DNA from: JBOGFI01 sp050743365
GTDB lineage: Bacteria > Actinomycetota > Acidimicrobiia > IMCC26256 > JACDBD01
NCBI GenBank assembly: GCA_050743365.1
Contig: JBOGFI010000131.1
Span: 1-11,967 of the forward strand
Direction of reading: 5' to 3'
DNA: 11,967 bases
This document shows, one piece after another, positions 1 to 6,855 of the stretch. The translations under genes and the position numbers were made by a program. How positions within the stretch are numbered: the stretch's first letter is position 1; the number at the start of each line of letters is the position of its first letter. Below the pieces are notes generated by a model. It made no database searches, was not told the DNA's origin, and was given only the letters and a program-made list of their open reading frames with translations.

Positions 1-1
1 G

Positions 2-136
2 CCGAACGCCGAGGTGACCCACGTGGCGCGCGCCGCGGCCGAGGTGGCGCGTGGGATGGTCGCCGGGCCCGAGGCCGCCGCCGAGGTGCGCTTCCTGCTC
101 AATGACTGGGCCCGGCTGGTCGCGGCCTTCGCGTAG
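2..136 (+). CDS. C-terminal end of an unidentified protein (5' truncated by window edge)
   Basis: A reading frame open from the window edge ends at a TAG (134-136) and gives 44 residues. The visible part is alanine- and valine-rich and probably helical, ending in NDWARLVAAFA. The family cannot be recognised from so short a tail. The base composition and the strand match the aminotransferase that starts 34 bp downstream, so the two may be co-transcribed. That the frame is coding is an inference from its clean ending just before the next gene. Confidence 0.5.
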   Translation, partial: PNAEVTHVARAAAEVARGMVAGPEAAAEVRFLLNDWARLVAAFA

Positions 137-170
137 ATCCGTCACTCCGGCGCGTCGGTAGCATGCGCCT

Positions 171-1271
171 GTGGTGCCCCTGACCGACCGGCTTCTGCTG
201 GGCCCAGGCCCCTCGAACCCCTACCCCGAGGCGGTGACCGCGCTCTCCCGGCCCATGCTCGGGCACCTCGACCCCGAGTTCCTCGCCGTCCTCGACGAGA
301 CCAACGAGCGTCTGCGCATCGTCTTCCGCACCGCCAACGCGCTCACGTTCCCGATCAGCGCCACCGCCTCGGCCGGGATGGAGGCATGCCTCGTCAACCT
401 GCTCGAGCGGGGCGAGACCGCCATTGTCGGCGTCAACGGCACCTTCGGCGAGCGGATGTGCGAGGTCGCCCGCCGCTGCGGCGCCGAGGTGGTGCGGGTC
501 GAGGAGCCGTGGGGGCGCGCGCTCGACCCCCAGCGACTGCTCGACGCCCTCGCCCGGCATCCCGGCGCCCGCCTCGCCGCCGTCGTCCACGCCGAGACGT
601 CCACCGGGGTCGAGAACGAGATCACGCCCCTGCGCGCCCTCCAGGAGACGGACACCCTGCTCGTGGTCGACACGGTGACGTCGCTCGGCGGCATCCCGGT
701 GGAGGTCGACGCCTGGGGGGTCGACGCCTGCTACTCGGGCACCCAGAAGTGCCTGGGCGTGCCGCCGGGCCTGTCGCCGGTCACGTTCTCGGCCCGGGCC
801 GTCGAGCGGGTCCGCGACCGGGCGGCGCCGCCGCAGTCGTGGTACCTCGACCTCGGCCTCATCGGGGCTTACGTGGGCGGTTCGACCCGCACGTATCACC
901 ACACCGCGCCGATCTCGATGATCTTCTCGCTGCACGCCGCCCTCGGCGCCCTCCTCGACGAGGGGCTCGAGGCGGCATGGGGCCGCCACCGTCGGACAGG
1001 GGAGCGGCTCCAGGCGGAGCTGCCCGAGCTCGGGTTCCGGCTGCTCGCCCAGGAGGGGCACCGCCTCCCGCAGCTCACGTCGGCGTGGCTGCCCGAGGGC
1101 GCCGACGACGCCACGTTGCGCAAGGGCCTGCTCGAGGGCCACGGCATCGAGGTCGGTGCGGGCCTGGGCGAGTTCGCGGGCAAGGCCTGGCGCATCGGGC
1201 TCATGGGCCACTCCGCGCGCGACCGGTCCGTCACGACGCTCCTCGGTGCGCTGCGCGAGCTGCTGGGCTGA
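171..1271 (+). CDS. Class V PLP-dependent aminotransferase (serine/alanine-glyoxylate aminotransferase type)
   Basis: The 366-residue protein has the hallmarks of fold-type I class V aminotransferases. GPGPSNP stands at residues 11-17. Asp167 in the VVDTVTS block should bind the pyridine nitrogen of PLP, and Lys193 in SGTQKCLGVPPG should form the Schiff base. A YHHTAP block is typical of the alanine/serine-glyoxylate group. Enzymes of this group transfer an amino group to glyoxylate or pyruvate in the cytosol. Length is normal for the family. The start is a GTG (171), with a second GTG immediately after it; no strong ribosome binding site is visible. The nucleotidyltransferase starts 1 bp after the stop, so the two are probably translated from one message. 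The donor substrate (serine, alanine or another amino acid) cannot be read from the sequence. Confidence 0.9.
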   Translation: MVPLTDRLLLGPGPSNPYPEAVTALSRPMLGHLDPEFLAVLDETNERLRIVFRTANALTFPISATASAGMEACLVNLLERGETAIVGVNGTFGERMCEVARRCGAEVVRVEEPWGRALDPQRLLDALARHPGARLAAVVHAETSTGVENEITPLRALQETDTLLVVDTVTSLGGIPVEVDAWGVDACYSGTQKCLGVPPGLSPVTFSARAVERVRDRAAPPQSWYLDLGLIGAYVGGSTRTYHHTAPISMIFSLHAALGALLDEGLEAAWGRHRRTGERLQAELPELGFRLLAQEGHRLPQLTSAWLPEGADDATLRKGLLEGHGIEVGAGLGEFAGKAWRIGLMGHSARDRSVTTLLGALRELLG

Positions 1272-1272
1272 G

Positions 1273-1935
1273 TTGCACGAGGCCGACGAGCTCGACAACT
1301 GGGACCCGCCGTCCCCGGCCGCGCTCGGTGAGCTCCTGGGAGACGCTCCGTTTCCCTGGTGGATCGCGGGAGGCTGGGCCATCGACCTCTTCCTAGGTCG
1401 TCCGACCCGTGCTCACCATGATCTCGACGTCGAGTTGCTTCGGCGCGATCAGCGCCGGCTCCGGGGGTCGCTGCCTGATTGGGATCTCCGGGTGGCGGTC
1501 GCCGGTGAGCTGCGTCCCTGGAAGCCTGACCAATGGCTCAAGGAGCAGGTCTTCGTGTGGGCTCGTCCACGGCCCGATTCTCCGTGGGCATTCGAGCTGA
1601 TGCTCGCGGAAGCAGACCGGGATCGATGGGTTTACCGTCGGAATCGCGAGATCACGGTGCCGCTGACGCGCTTCGGCCGGTACAGCGGGGACGGGCTCCC
1701 GTACCTCGACCCCGAAGTGCAGCTGCTGGCGAAGGCGAAGGATGTCCGCCCCAAGGACGAGGCCGACTTCGAGGTGGCGCTCCCCCGCTTCGATGCCGGC
1801 CAGCGCGCGTGGCTCGAGGACGCGATCTCCCGAACCCACCCCGGCCATCCCTGGTTGCCGCGGCTCCGCGGTGCGCCCCCCGCTTTCCCGGCCGCTTCCC
1901 GTAGACCTCCCGGCTTCAGAGGCGGTAGGCGGTGA
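1273..1935 (+). CDS. Nucleotidyltransferase of the aminoglycoside-2''-adenylyltransferase-like family, with an abnormal C-terminal tail
   Basis: A 220-residue protein with a nucleotidyltransferase core: WWIAGGWAIDLFLGR at residues 29-43 (Gly33-Gly34), HHDLDVELLRRDQ at 48-60 with Asp50 and Asp52 as likely metal ligands, and Glu108 in FELMLAE as a possible third acid. This matches the PF10706-type family, which includes aminoglycoside-modifying enzymes; chromosomal members mostly have unknown substrates, so a resistance role should not be assumed. The TTG start 1 bp after the upstream stop gives an N-terminus typical of the family (ending in NWDPPSP before the core). A GTG at 1246, overlapping the aminotransferase, is the alternative. 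Relatives usually end soon after an HPGHPW motif. Here residues 189-198 are HPGHPWLPRL, followed by a 22-residue Pro/Arg/Ala-rich tail encoded by DNA copied from orn. The native stop seems to have been lost at that junction. Confidence 0.8.
   Translation: MHEADELDNWDPPSPAALGELLGDAPFPWWIAGGWAIDLFLGRPTRAHHDLDVELLRRDQRRLRGSLPDWDLRVAVAGELRPWKPDQWLKEQVFVWARPRPDSPWAFELMLAEADRDRWVYRRNREITVPLTRFGRYSGDGLPYLDPEVQLLAKAKDVRPKDEADFEVALPRFDAGQRAWLEDAISRTHPGHPWLPRLRGAPPAFPAASRRPPGFRGGRR
1869..1910 (+). repeat. Direct repeat copy A: orn fragment fused to the nucleotidyltransferase gene
   Basis: This 42-bp stretch matches 4349-4390 inside orn, in the same orientation, with only two mismatches (1878 and 1881). 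The last 29 bp (1882-1910) are identical, and similarity stops abruptly on both sides. The offset is 2480 bp. Read on the - strand, copy A still encodes the orn peptide EVYGKRPGK, followed by RGAHR where orn has QEAHR. Copy A is therefore the displaced fragment and the intact orn gene is the source. Confidence 0.9.
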
Positions 1936-1971
1936 AGGTGAGGTTCCTGCCTCCTCTCGACGGCCGGTCCG

Positions 1972-2676
1972 CTACGACCGCCGGTACTCGCGTTCGAGAT
2001 CGGCGAGATGGCTCGCCATCCGCTTGGCCAGCCGGGCCAGGTCCGAACGCGTCAGCCCGTCCGTCCCTTCGATCGCGACCAGGAGCGACGAGATGAAGTA
2101 CTTCCCGTCTCGCACGTAGAGCTGATAGATGGTGGCCTCTGGAGGAGCGCTGGGCGTCGCGGCGAAGGCCACGACGCCGTCTCCGACCTTCTTCACCGTG
2201 GGTTGCTCCGCGGCCGGGACGAACCTCCCGTCCGTGTAGGGAGCGTCGCAATCTTTGGCGAGCGACTTGAGGTCGGCGAGGGTGTTCTTGGCGCCGGCGA
2301 CAAACCCGATGCTATTCGACAAGAGCACCTCTGCGCCTGAGGCACCGGCGCCGTTGATGCTTCCGCTCGCGCCGCTGCCGAATGTCGCGGCAAACTCACC
2401 GCAGACGGCCGGTACGTCGGTGCCACCTGTGACCCCACCGAGGATCGCTGTTGTCTCCTCCGTGGTGTACGGCTCACCCTCGGCGAGTCCCGAGATGGCA
2501 CGCACGTCGTCGAGCGTGAGGACAAAGGGCTCGTAGTCCAGGGTGACCAGGCCAGCGGGTATGCCCGACTCGTCCCCCTGCCCGCCGCCCGCGGCGTCCG
2601 CGAGTGCCGGCGTCGAGAGGGCAACCACGGCCATGACCGGGAACACGACCGTCGACCACCTGAAGAACCGCGTCAT
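1972..2676 (-). CDS. Secreted protein of unknown function, paralog 1 of 3
   Basis: A 234-residue protein with a clear signal peptide: basic MTRFFRW, a hydrophobic stretch at about 8-21, and a likely cleavage near ALADA (24-28). There is no lipobox cysteine, so it should be secreted rather than a lipoprotein. The mature part aligns with the two genes across the divergent region: VTLDYEP (44-50), an LTLDDVRAISG block, Cys92 and Cys143 (probable disulfide), PAAEQPTVKKVGDGV, YVRDGKYFIS and a charged C-terminal helix ending in EREYRRS. I chose ATG 2676 over ATG 2691 because a GGAGGT lies 6 bp before it and overlaps the upstream ATG. The two-cysteine layout and the early 'LT..D+..I.G' motif loosely recall PknH_C-like extracellular sensor domains, but this is weak. 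It is transcribed away from paralogs 2 and 3 and converges on the nucleotidyltransferase gene with a 36-bp gap. Confidence 0.8.
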   Translation of the reverse strand: MTRFFRWSTVVFPVMAVVALSTPALADAAGGGQGDESGIPAGLVTLDYEPFVLTLDDVRAISGLAEGEPYTTEETTAILGGVTGGTDVPAVCGEFAATFGSGASGSINGAGASGAEVLLSNSIGFVAGAKNTLADLKSLAKDCDAPYTDGRFVPAAEQPTVKKVGDGVVAFAATPSAPPEATIYQLYVRDGKYFISSLLVAIEGTDGLTRSDLARLAKRMASHLADLEREYRRS

Positions 2677-2682
2677 CGAGAG

Positions 2683-2688
2683 ACCTCC
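2683..2688 (-). promoter_or_regulatory. Ribosome binding site deciding the start of secreted paralog 1
   Basis: A GGAGGT on the - strand lies 6 bp before the ATG at 2676. It falls just inside the reading frame opened by the earlier ATG at 2691, so the later ATG is the more likely start. Confidence 0.7.
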
Positions 2689-2727
2689 CATATGCGGCGT
2701 CCGGGGGTGAGAGCGCGGCGAGGGCCC

Positions 2728-2797
2728 GAAAGTTCCCGGAGATCAGGCCGGGTTGTTCGACGAGTCTGTGGAGACCGTGCGATTTCCGGGAACTTTT
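2728..2797. promoter_or_regulatory. Inverted repeat in the divergent promoter region of the secreted paralogs (candidate operator)
   Basis: Two 17-bp arms (2728-2744 and 2781-2797) are inverted copies with two mismatches. The central 12 bp (2729-2740 and 2785-2796) are perfectly complementary. The 36-bp spacer puts the arm centres 56 bp apart. Each arm itself contains a near-palindrome of the form TTCCSGGAR. The centre of the whole repeat (about 2762) is nearly midway between the starts of paralog 1 (2676) and paralog 2 (2860). That placement suits a regulator controlling both directions. A long RNA stem is the alternative, since the two mismatches would be G-U pairs when transcribed on one strand. 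No -10/-35 boxes can be assigned with confidence. Confidence 0.6.
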
Positions 2798-2859
2798 CGC
2801 GCCCCGGGGGCCTCCCATTGCAGGAAGAACAGTGGCCATCAGGATCCCGGGGGTGTGCG

Positions 2860-3582
2860 GTGACAACGGCTTGGGCTCGGCACGCTCTGGCGCCAATGGT
2901 GGCGGTCGCCGTCGCATCGCTCTCGGGCACGAATGCGGCCGGCGCAGCCGCCGGTGGCTCGGGGGACGACAAGACGCGCGCGGCGCTCGGGACGCTCGAC
3001 TACAGCGACGACCTCGTCACCCCCGAGGAGATGGCGCGGGTCCCCGCGTTCGAGCCGGTGCTCCCCCTCACGATCGAGCAGTCGGCGCCCTTCGCCAGCG
3101 GCGACGACCTCCCGACGCTGTGCGGCGGCCGGGACGCAGGGGTCATCACTGGCCACAAGGTCGACATGTCGACCTTGCCTGGCGTCGACCTCGCCTACAG
3201 CATCGTCTCGGTCGACAGCGCCAAGACGTATCTCCGACAGGCGCGGCGCGAGATCAAGGAATGTCAAGGGTCGTACCCGTCCGGCAACCTCACGCTCACA
3301 CCGGTCGCCGATCAGCCCGTCCTGAAGCTCAAGCCTCGTGATCTCGCCGCCGTCCTCGCCACGACGATCGAGTCGTCAGGCAATTCCGCCTTCCAGGTCG
3401 CGGTGCGGGCCAAGAACGTCAAGCACTTCGTCGCGTACTACGTCGTGGTCGCATCCGCCGGCGTCGTCACGATGACGGAGCGCGACCTCGCGACGCTGGC
3501 GGCCCTGGGGCAGCGCCACGTCAACGAGCTCGACCTCGAGCTCGAGCGCGCGCGGAAGATCGCGGAGGCGGAGGGGGAATGA
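2860..3582 (+). CDS. Secreted protein of unknown function, paralog 2 of 3
   Basis: A 240-residue protein from GTG 2860. The frame is open back to 2692, but the upstream part covers the inverted repeat and lacks homology to the paralogs. Starting at 2860 puts the signal peptide (VTTAWARHALAP, then a hydrophobic stretch to about 22, cleavage near AAGA) at the N-terminus and gives a length like the other two. Conserved blocks are GTLDYSDD (44-51), Cys88 in TLCGG, Cys135 in KECQG, GNLTLTPVADQPVLK, and an ESSGNSAFQV segment close to VQSSGNAVFQI in paralog 3. It differs most at the C-terminus, where the charged helix is longer and acidic (ending AEAEGE) and the GKYFIS motif is replaced by VKHFVAYY. 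It ends 1 bp before paralog 3, so the pair is almost certainly one operon with coupled translation. Function unknown. Confidence 0.8.
   Translation: MTTAWARHALAPMVAVAVASLSGTNAAGAAAGGSGDDKTRAALGTLDYSDDLVTPEEMARVPAFEPVLPLTIEQSAPFASGDDLPTLCGGRDAGVITGHKVDMSTLPGVDLAYSIVSVDSAKTYLRQARREIKECQGSYPSGNLTLTPVADQPVLKLKPRDLAAVLATTIESSGNSAFQVAVRAKNVKHFVAYYVVVASAGVVTMTERDLATLAALGQRHVNELDLELERARKIAEAEGE
3570..3578 (+). promoter_or_regulatory. Ribosome binding site of secreted paralog 3
   Basis: A purine-rich GGAGGGGGA lies inside the last codons of paralog 2, with its GGAGG core 9 bp before the ATG at 3584. It supports that ATG and translational coupling. Confidence 0.6.
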
Positions 3583-3583
3583 G

Positions 3584-4264
3584 ATGACGAGGATCGGGAA
3601 GACGGCCATCGTCGCCGCGGCTGGTGCCGCGCTCGTGCTGGGCTCCACGACTTGGGCTGGAGCCGGCCAGGGCGAGGATGAAGGAGTGCCCGCGACCCTC
3701 GGGGTCCTCGACTACGAGCCCGGCCTGCTGACGGGCGCCGACATCGACGCCATCCCCGGGTTCGCGGTTGACGCGTCGTATGGAGGGCAGATCGAGCCGT
3801 ACTTCGGTGGTGAGGACCTGAACATGTTCTGCCGGGGGGGCTCGGCCAACTACGTCGAGGGCACCGAGATCGACCTCGTCGGCGCCAGCGGCGGCGCGGT
3901 CAGCGTGATCCACGAGGTGGGCGCGATCGGCGACGCCAAGGGGTTCGTCGCCGACGCCCGGGACGTGGCGAAAGGCTGCACGAGTCCCTTCCCTGCGGGC
4001 AGCCTCACCCTGGTGCCCGCGGCTCAGCAGCCGAAGCTGAAGAAGGCCGGCGACGGCGTGACCGTGCTCGCAACGACCGTGCAGTCGTCGGGGAACGCCG
4101 TGTTCCAGATCTACGTGCGCGAAGGCAAGTACTTCATCTCCTACATCTCGATCGTCGCGGCGCCGCAGGTCACGACGTTGGACACCGCCGACCTCAACGC
4201 TGTGACCAAGGCGGCGGCGAAGCACCTTGCGACCGTGGCCAAGGAGTACCGGAAGAAGACCTGA
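3584..4264 (+). CDS. Secreted protein of unknown function, paralog 3 of 3
   Basis: A 226-residue protein with an N-terminal signal peptide (MTRIGKT, hydrophobic 8-20, cleavage near WAGA at 24-27) and no membrane segment in the mature part. It shares with paralog 1 the MTR start, GVLDYEP (40-46), LLTGADIDAIPGF (48-60), PAAQQPKLKKAGDGV (145-159), YVREGKYFIS (177-186) and the C-terminal helix ending in KEYRKKT. Cys83 and Cys132 occupy the conserved positions. Paralogs 1 and 3 look closer to each other than to paralog 2, especially near the C-terminus. It follows paralog 2 with a 1-bp gap and converges on orn, with only 8 bp between the stop codons. A PknH_C-like extracellular sensor fold is possible but not established; a ligand-binding or cell-surface role is a guess. 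Confidence 0.8.
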   Translation: MTRIGKTAIVAAAGAALVLGSTTWAGAGQGEDEGVPATLGVLDYEPGLLTGADIDAIPGFAVDASYGGQIEPYFGGEDLNMFCRGGSANYVEGTEIDLVGASGGAVSVIHEVGAIGDAKGFVADARDVAKGCTSPFPAGSLTLVPAAQQPKLKKAGDGVTVLATTVQSSGNAVFQIYVREGKYFISYISIVAAPQVTTLDTADLNAVTKAAAKHLATVAKEYRKKT

Positions 4265-4272
4265 CGCCGCGC

Positions 4273-4839
4273 TCAGCCCGCAGGCCGCAGCATGTGCTCG
4301 CGGTAGTAGCGCAGCTCCGCCACCGACTCCCGGATGTCGGCCAGCGCCCGGTGCGCCTCCTGCTTTCCCGGCCGCTTCCCGTAGACCTCCGGGTACCAGC
4401 GGCGGCACAGCTCCTTGAGCGACGACACGTCGATGCTGCGGTAATGCAGGTAGTTGTCGAGCTCGGGCAGGTACCGGTGCAGGAACCGCCGGTCGACCCC
4501 GATCGAGTTGCCGCACATCGGCGCCGTAGCCGGCTCGGGCACGTGGCCGGCGATGTACTCGAGCGCCTGCACGCCCGCGGCTGCCGGGGTCACCGTCGAG
4601 CGTTCGATCTCGGCCAGCAGGCCCGACTTCGTGTGCATCTTGCGCACGAAGTCGTCCATCGCCGCCAGCACATCGGGCGGCTGGTGCACGATCAGGTCGA
4701 GGCCGTCGTCCAGCAGCTCGAGCTGCGCGTCGGTCACGACCACCGCGATCTCGACGATGCGGTGCCGCTCCACGTCGAGACCGGTCATCTCAAGGTCGAT
4801 CCATACGAGACGGTCGTCGGTGCCGGGCTTGTCGGGCAC
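4273..4839 (-). CDS. orn: Oligoribonuclease (DEDDh 3'-5' exoribonuclease)
   Basis: A 188-residue protein matching oligoribonuclease over its full length. It degrades 2-5-nt RNA fragments and pGpG to mononucleotides in the cytosol, the last step of mRNA decay. All DEDDh residues are present: Asp15 and Glu17 in WIDLEMTGLD, Asp116 in CGNSIGVDRRFL, and His163 and Asp168 in EAHRALADI. The C-terminus (YYREHMLRPAG) is intact. GTG 4839 is preferred because an AGGGTG sequence lies about 6 bp upstream; GTG 4848 is the alternative. The frame stays open much further upstream, but that part is antisense to the acyl-CoA synthetase. It is transcribed divergently from that gene, with 57 bp between the starts. 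Residues 150-164 are encoded by the repeat copied near the nucleotidyltransferase gene. Confidence 0.95.
   Translation of the reverse strand: MPDKPGTDDRLVWIDLEMTGLDVERHRIVEIAVVVTDAQLELLDDGLDLIVHQPPDVLAAMDDFVRKMHTKSGLLAEIERSTVTPAAAGVQALEYIAGHVPEPATAPMCGNSIGVDRRFLHRYLPELDNYLHYRSIDVSSLKELCRRWYPEVYGKRPGKQEAHRALADIRESVAELRYYREHMLRPAG
4349..4390 (+). repeat. Direct repeat copy B: the source segment inside orn
   Basis: This is the partner of 1869-1910. It lies within intact orn and encodes residues 150-164, including the catalytic His163. The reading frame is complete on both sides, so this copy is the functional original. Confidence 0.9.
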
Positions 4840-4896
4840 GGGCGCCACCCTACGGCCCCGGGACCGGCGCGCCACGCCGTCGCTAACCTTCCGGGG

Positions 4897-6837
4897 GTGC
4901 CGGAGATCGCGTGGCGGGCGACGCCGGAGCTCGTCACCGAGAGCAACGTCGGCCGTTTCATGGCCGAGCACCGGGTCGAGGGCTTCCCGGCGCTCGTCGA
5001 CCGCTCGGTCGCCGACCCCGAATGGTTCTGGGACGCGGTCGTGCGCTTCCTCGGGATCGAGTTCGCCACCCCCTATGACAAGGTCCTCGACTCGTCGGAC
5101 GGCATCCCGTGGACGAGATGGTTCGTCGGCGGCCGGCTCAACCTGGCCGTCACCTGCCTCGACCGTCACGCCGACGACCCCGCCCGGCGCGACCGCGCTG
5201 CGGTGGTGTGGGAGGGGGAGGACGGCGCCACCCGCGCCCTCACCTACGCCGAGCTGCGCGCGCTCACCGACCGGCTCGCGGCGGGCCTCGCTGCCCGGGG
5301 GATCGGCGAGGGTGACGCCGTCGGGCTGTTCCTCCCGATGGTCCCGGAGACGGTCGCCGCCCTTCTCGCCGTAGCGAAGCTCGCGGCCGTCTTCCTGCCG
5401 ATCTTCTCCGGCTACGGCGCCGAGGCGGTCGCCCTGCGCCTCGCCGACGCCGAGGCGAAGGCGGTGATCACCGCCGACGGCTTCAGCCGGCGGGGCCGAC
5501 CGGTCGCGATGAAGGAGACAGCCGACGCCGCCGTCGCGGCGGTGCCGACGGTGCACACCGTTGTCGTCGTGTCCTGCCTCGGGCGCGACGACACCCCGCT
5601 GGTCGAGGGGCGCGACGTCGTGCTCGAGGACCTTCTGTCAGGGCAGCCGGATCGCCTCGACGGGCGCGTCGTCGACAGCGAGCACCCGCTGTTCATTGCC
5701 TACACCAGCGGGACGACCGGCAGACCGAAGGGCTCGGTGCACGTGCACGGCGGCTTCCTCGCCAAGATCGCCGAGGAGGTCGCCTTCCAGATGGACCTGC
5801 GTCCGGCCGAGACGCTGTTCTGGGTCACCGATATCGGCTGGATCATGGGCCCATGGGAGATCGTGGGCACCCTCGCCAACGGCGGCACCCTCCTCCTCTA
5901 CGACGGTGCGCCCGACCATCCCGGCCCCGACCGGCTGTGGTCGCTGGTCGAGCGCCATGGCGTCAACGTGCTGGGCGTGTCGCCCACGCTCGTGCGCGCG
6001 CTCATGGCGCACGGCGCCGATCCCGTCGCCGCCCACGACCTGTCGTCGCTACGGGTCCTGGGCTCCACCGGCGAGCCGTGGAACGAGGGCCCGTGGCGCT
6101 GGTTCTTCGAGACCGTTGGCGGTGGGCGCTGCCCGGTCATCAACATCTCGGGCGGCACCGAGGTCGGCGCCTGCTTCCTGTCGGTGCACGTGCCCCAGGC
6201 GATCTCTCCGTGCTCGCTCGGCGGCCCCGCGCTCGGCATGGCCGTCGACGTGTACGACGAGCGCGGTCGTTCCGTGCGGGGTGAGGTCGGCGAGCTGGTG
6301 TGCACCCGTCCCTGGCCGGGGATGACCCGGGGCGTGTGGCGCGACCCGCGGCGCTACCTCGACACCTACTGGTCGCGCTGGCCCGGCGTGTGGTGGCACG
6401 GCGACTGGGCCTCCGTGAGCGAGGACGGCCAGTGGTTCCTGCACGGCCGCTCCGACGACACGATCAAGGTCGCGGGCAAGCGGCTGGGGCCGGCCGAGGT
6501 GGAGACGGTGCTGGTCGAGCACCCCGCGGTCGTCGAGGCGGCGGCCGTCGGGCTGCCCGACGACCTCAAGGGCGAGTCGCTGTGGTGCTACGTCGTGCCC
6601 GTGGCCGGCGCCGAGCCCACGGACGCCCTGCGCGCCGAGCTCGTCGAGCTGGTCGCCGACCGGCTGGGCCGGTCGTTCAAGCCCGCGGGTGTGCGGTTCA
6701 CGAGCGCGATCCCGAAGACCCGCAGCGCCAAGGTCATGCGCCGCGCCATCCGGGCCGTCGCCACCGGCGGCGAGGCCGGCGACCTGTCGGGCCTCGAGGA
6801 CCCGTCGGCGCTCGAGTCGATCGCGGCGGCGACATGA
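4897..6837 (+). CDS. AMP-forming acyl-CoA synthetase (acetyl/acetoacetyl-CoA synthetase-like)
   Basis: A 646-residue ANL-superfamily ligase that should activate a carboxylic acid with ATP to an acyl-AMP and then an acyl-CoA. The ATP-binding loop YTSGTTGRPKG is at 269-279, the A5 motif SGGTE at 418-422, the ribose-binding Asp503 in WHGDWASV, the GRSDDTIKVAGKR hinge follows, and the catalytic Lys612 sits in PKTRSAKVMRR. The last motif is typical of the acetyl-CoA synthetase branch. At A5, true acetyl-CoA synthetases have WWQTE with a tryptophan that limits the acyl pocket. This protein has SGGTE, as acetoacetyl-CoA synthetases do, so the pocket is probably larger and acetate may not be the main substrate. 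The GTG at 4897 gives the N-terminus common in this group; the frame remains open upstream only because it lies antisense to orn. A GNAT gene follows after 18 bp. Confidence 0.9.
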   Translation: MPEIAWRATPELVTESNVGRFMAEHRVEGFPALVDRSVADPEWFWDAVVRFLGIEFATPYDKVLDSSDGIPWTRWFVGGRLNLAVTCLDRHADDPARRDRAAVVWEGEDGATRALTYAELRALTDRLAAGLAARGIGEGDAVGLFLPMVPETVAALLAVAKLAAVFLPIFSGYGAEAVALRLADAEAKAVITADGFSRRGRPVAMKETADAAVAAVPTVHTVVVVSCLGRDDTPLVEGRDVVLEDLLSGQPDRLDGRVVDSEHPLFIAYTSGTTGRPKGSVHVHGGFLAKIAEEVAFQMDLRPAETLFWVTDIGWIMGPWEIVGTLANGGTLLLYDGAPDHPGPDRLWSLVERHGVNVLGVSPTLVRALMAHGADPVAAHDLSSLRVLGSTGEPWNEGPWRWFFETVGGGRCPVINISGGTEVGACFLSVHVPQAISPCSLGGPALGMAVDVYDERGRSVRGEVGELVCTRPWPGMTRGVWRDPRRYLDTYWSRWPGVWWHGDWASVSEDGQWFLHGRSDDTIKVAGKRLGPAEVETVLVEHPAVVEAAAVGLPDDLKGESLWCYVVPVAGAEPTDALRAELVELVADRLGRSFKPAGVRFTSAIPKTRSAKVMRRAIRAVATGGEAGDLSGLEDPSALESIAAAT

Positions 6838-6855
6838 GGCGAGGCTGAGGCGGCG

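Noticed and set aside
99..1382. 427-residue - strand open frame opposite the aminotransferase
   Set aside because: Arg/Gly/Glu-rich shadow of a clearly conserved + strand enzyme; no recognisable domain.
1273..1935. Calling the nucleotidyltransferase an aminoglycoside resistance gene
   Set aside because: Only fold-level motifs are visible; most chromosomal relatives have no shown resistance activity.
2692..2859. 56-residue N-terminal extension of secreted paralog 2
   Set aside because: It would bury the signal peptide, cover the inverted repeat, and has no counterpart in the paralogs.
1869..4390. An integrative element with att sites at the 3' part of orn
   Set aside because: The direct repeat would suit it, but there is no integrase, and the sequence left of copy A is nucleotidyltransferase rather than a displaced orn 3' end. 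Kept only as one hypothesis in a finding.
4294..4896. Long N-terminal extension of the acyl-CoA synthetase frame
   Set aside because: It lies antisense to orn, which is intact with all catalytic residues. The family N-terminus begins at GTG 4897.
4840..5556. Long N-terminal extension of the orn frame
   Set aside because: Antisense to the acyl-CoA synthetase; oligoribonucleases begin just before the WIDLEMTG motif.
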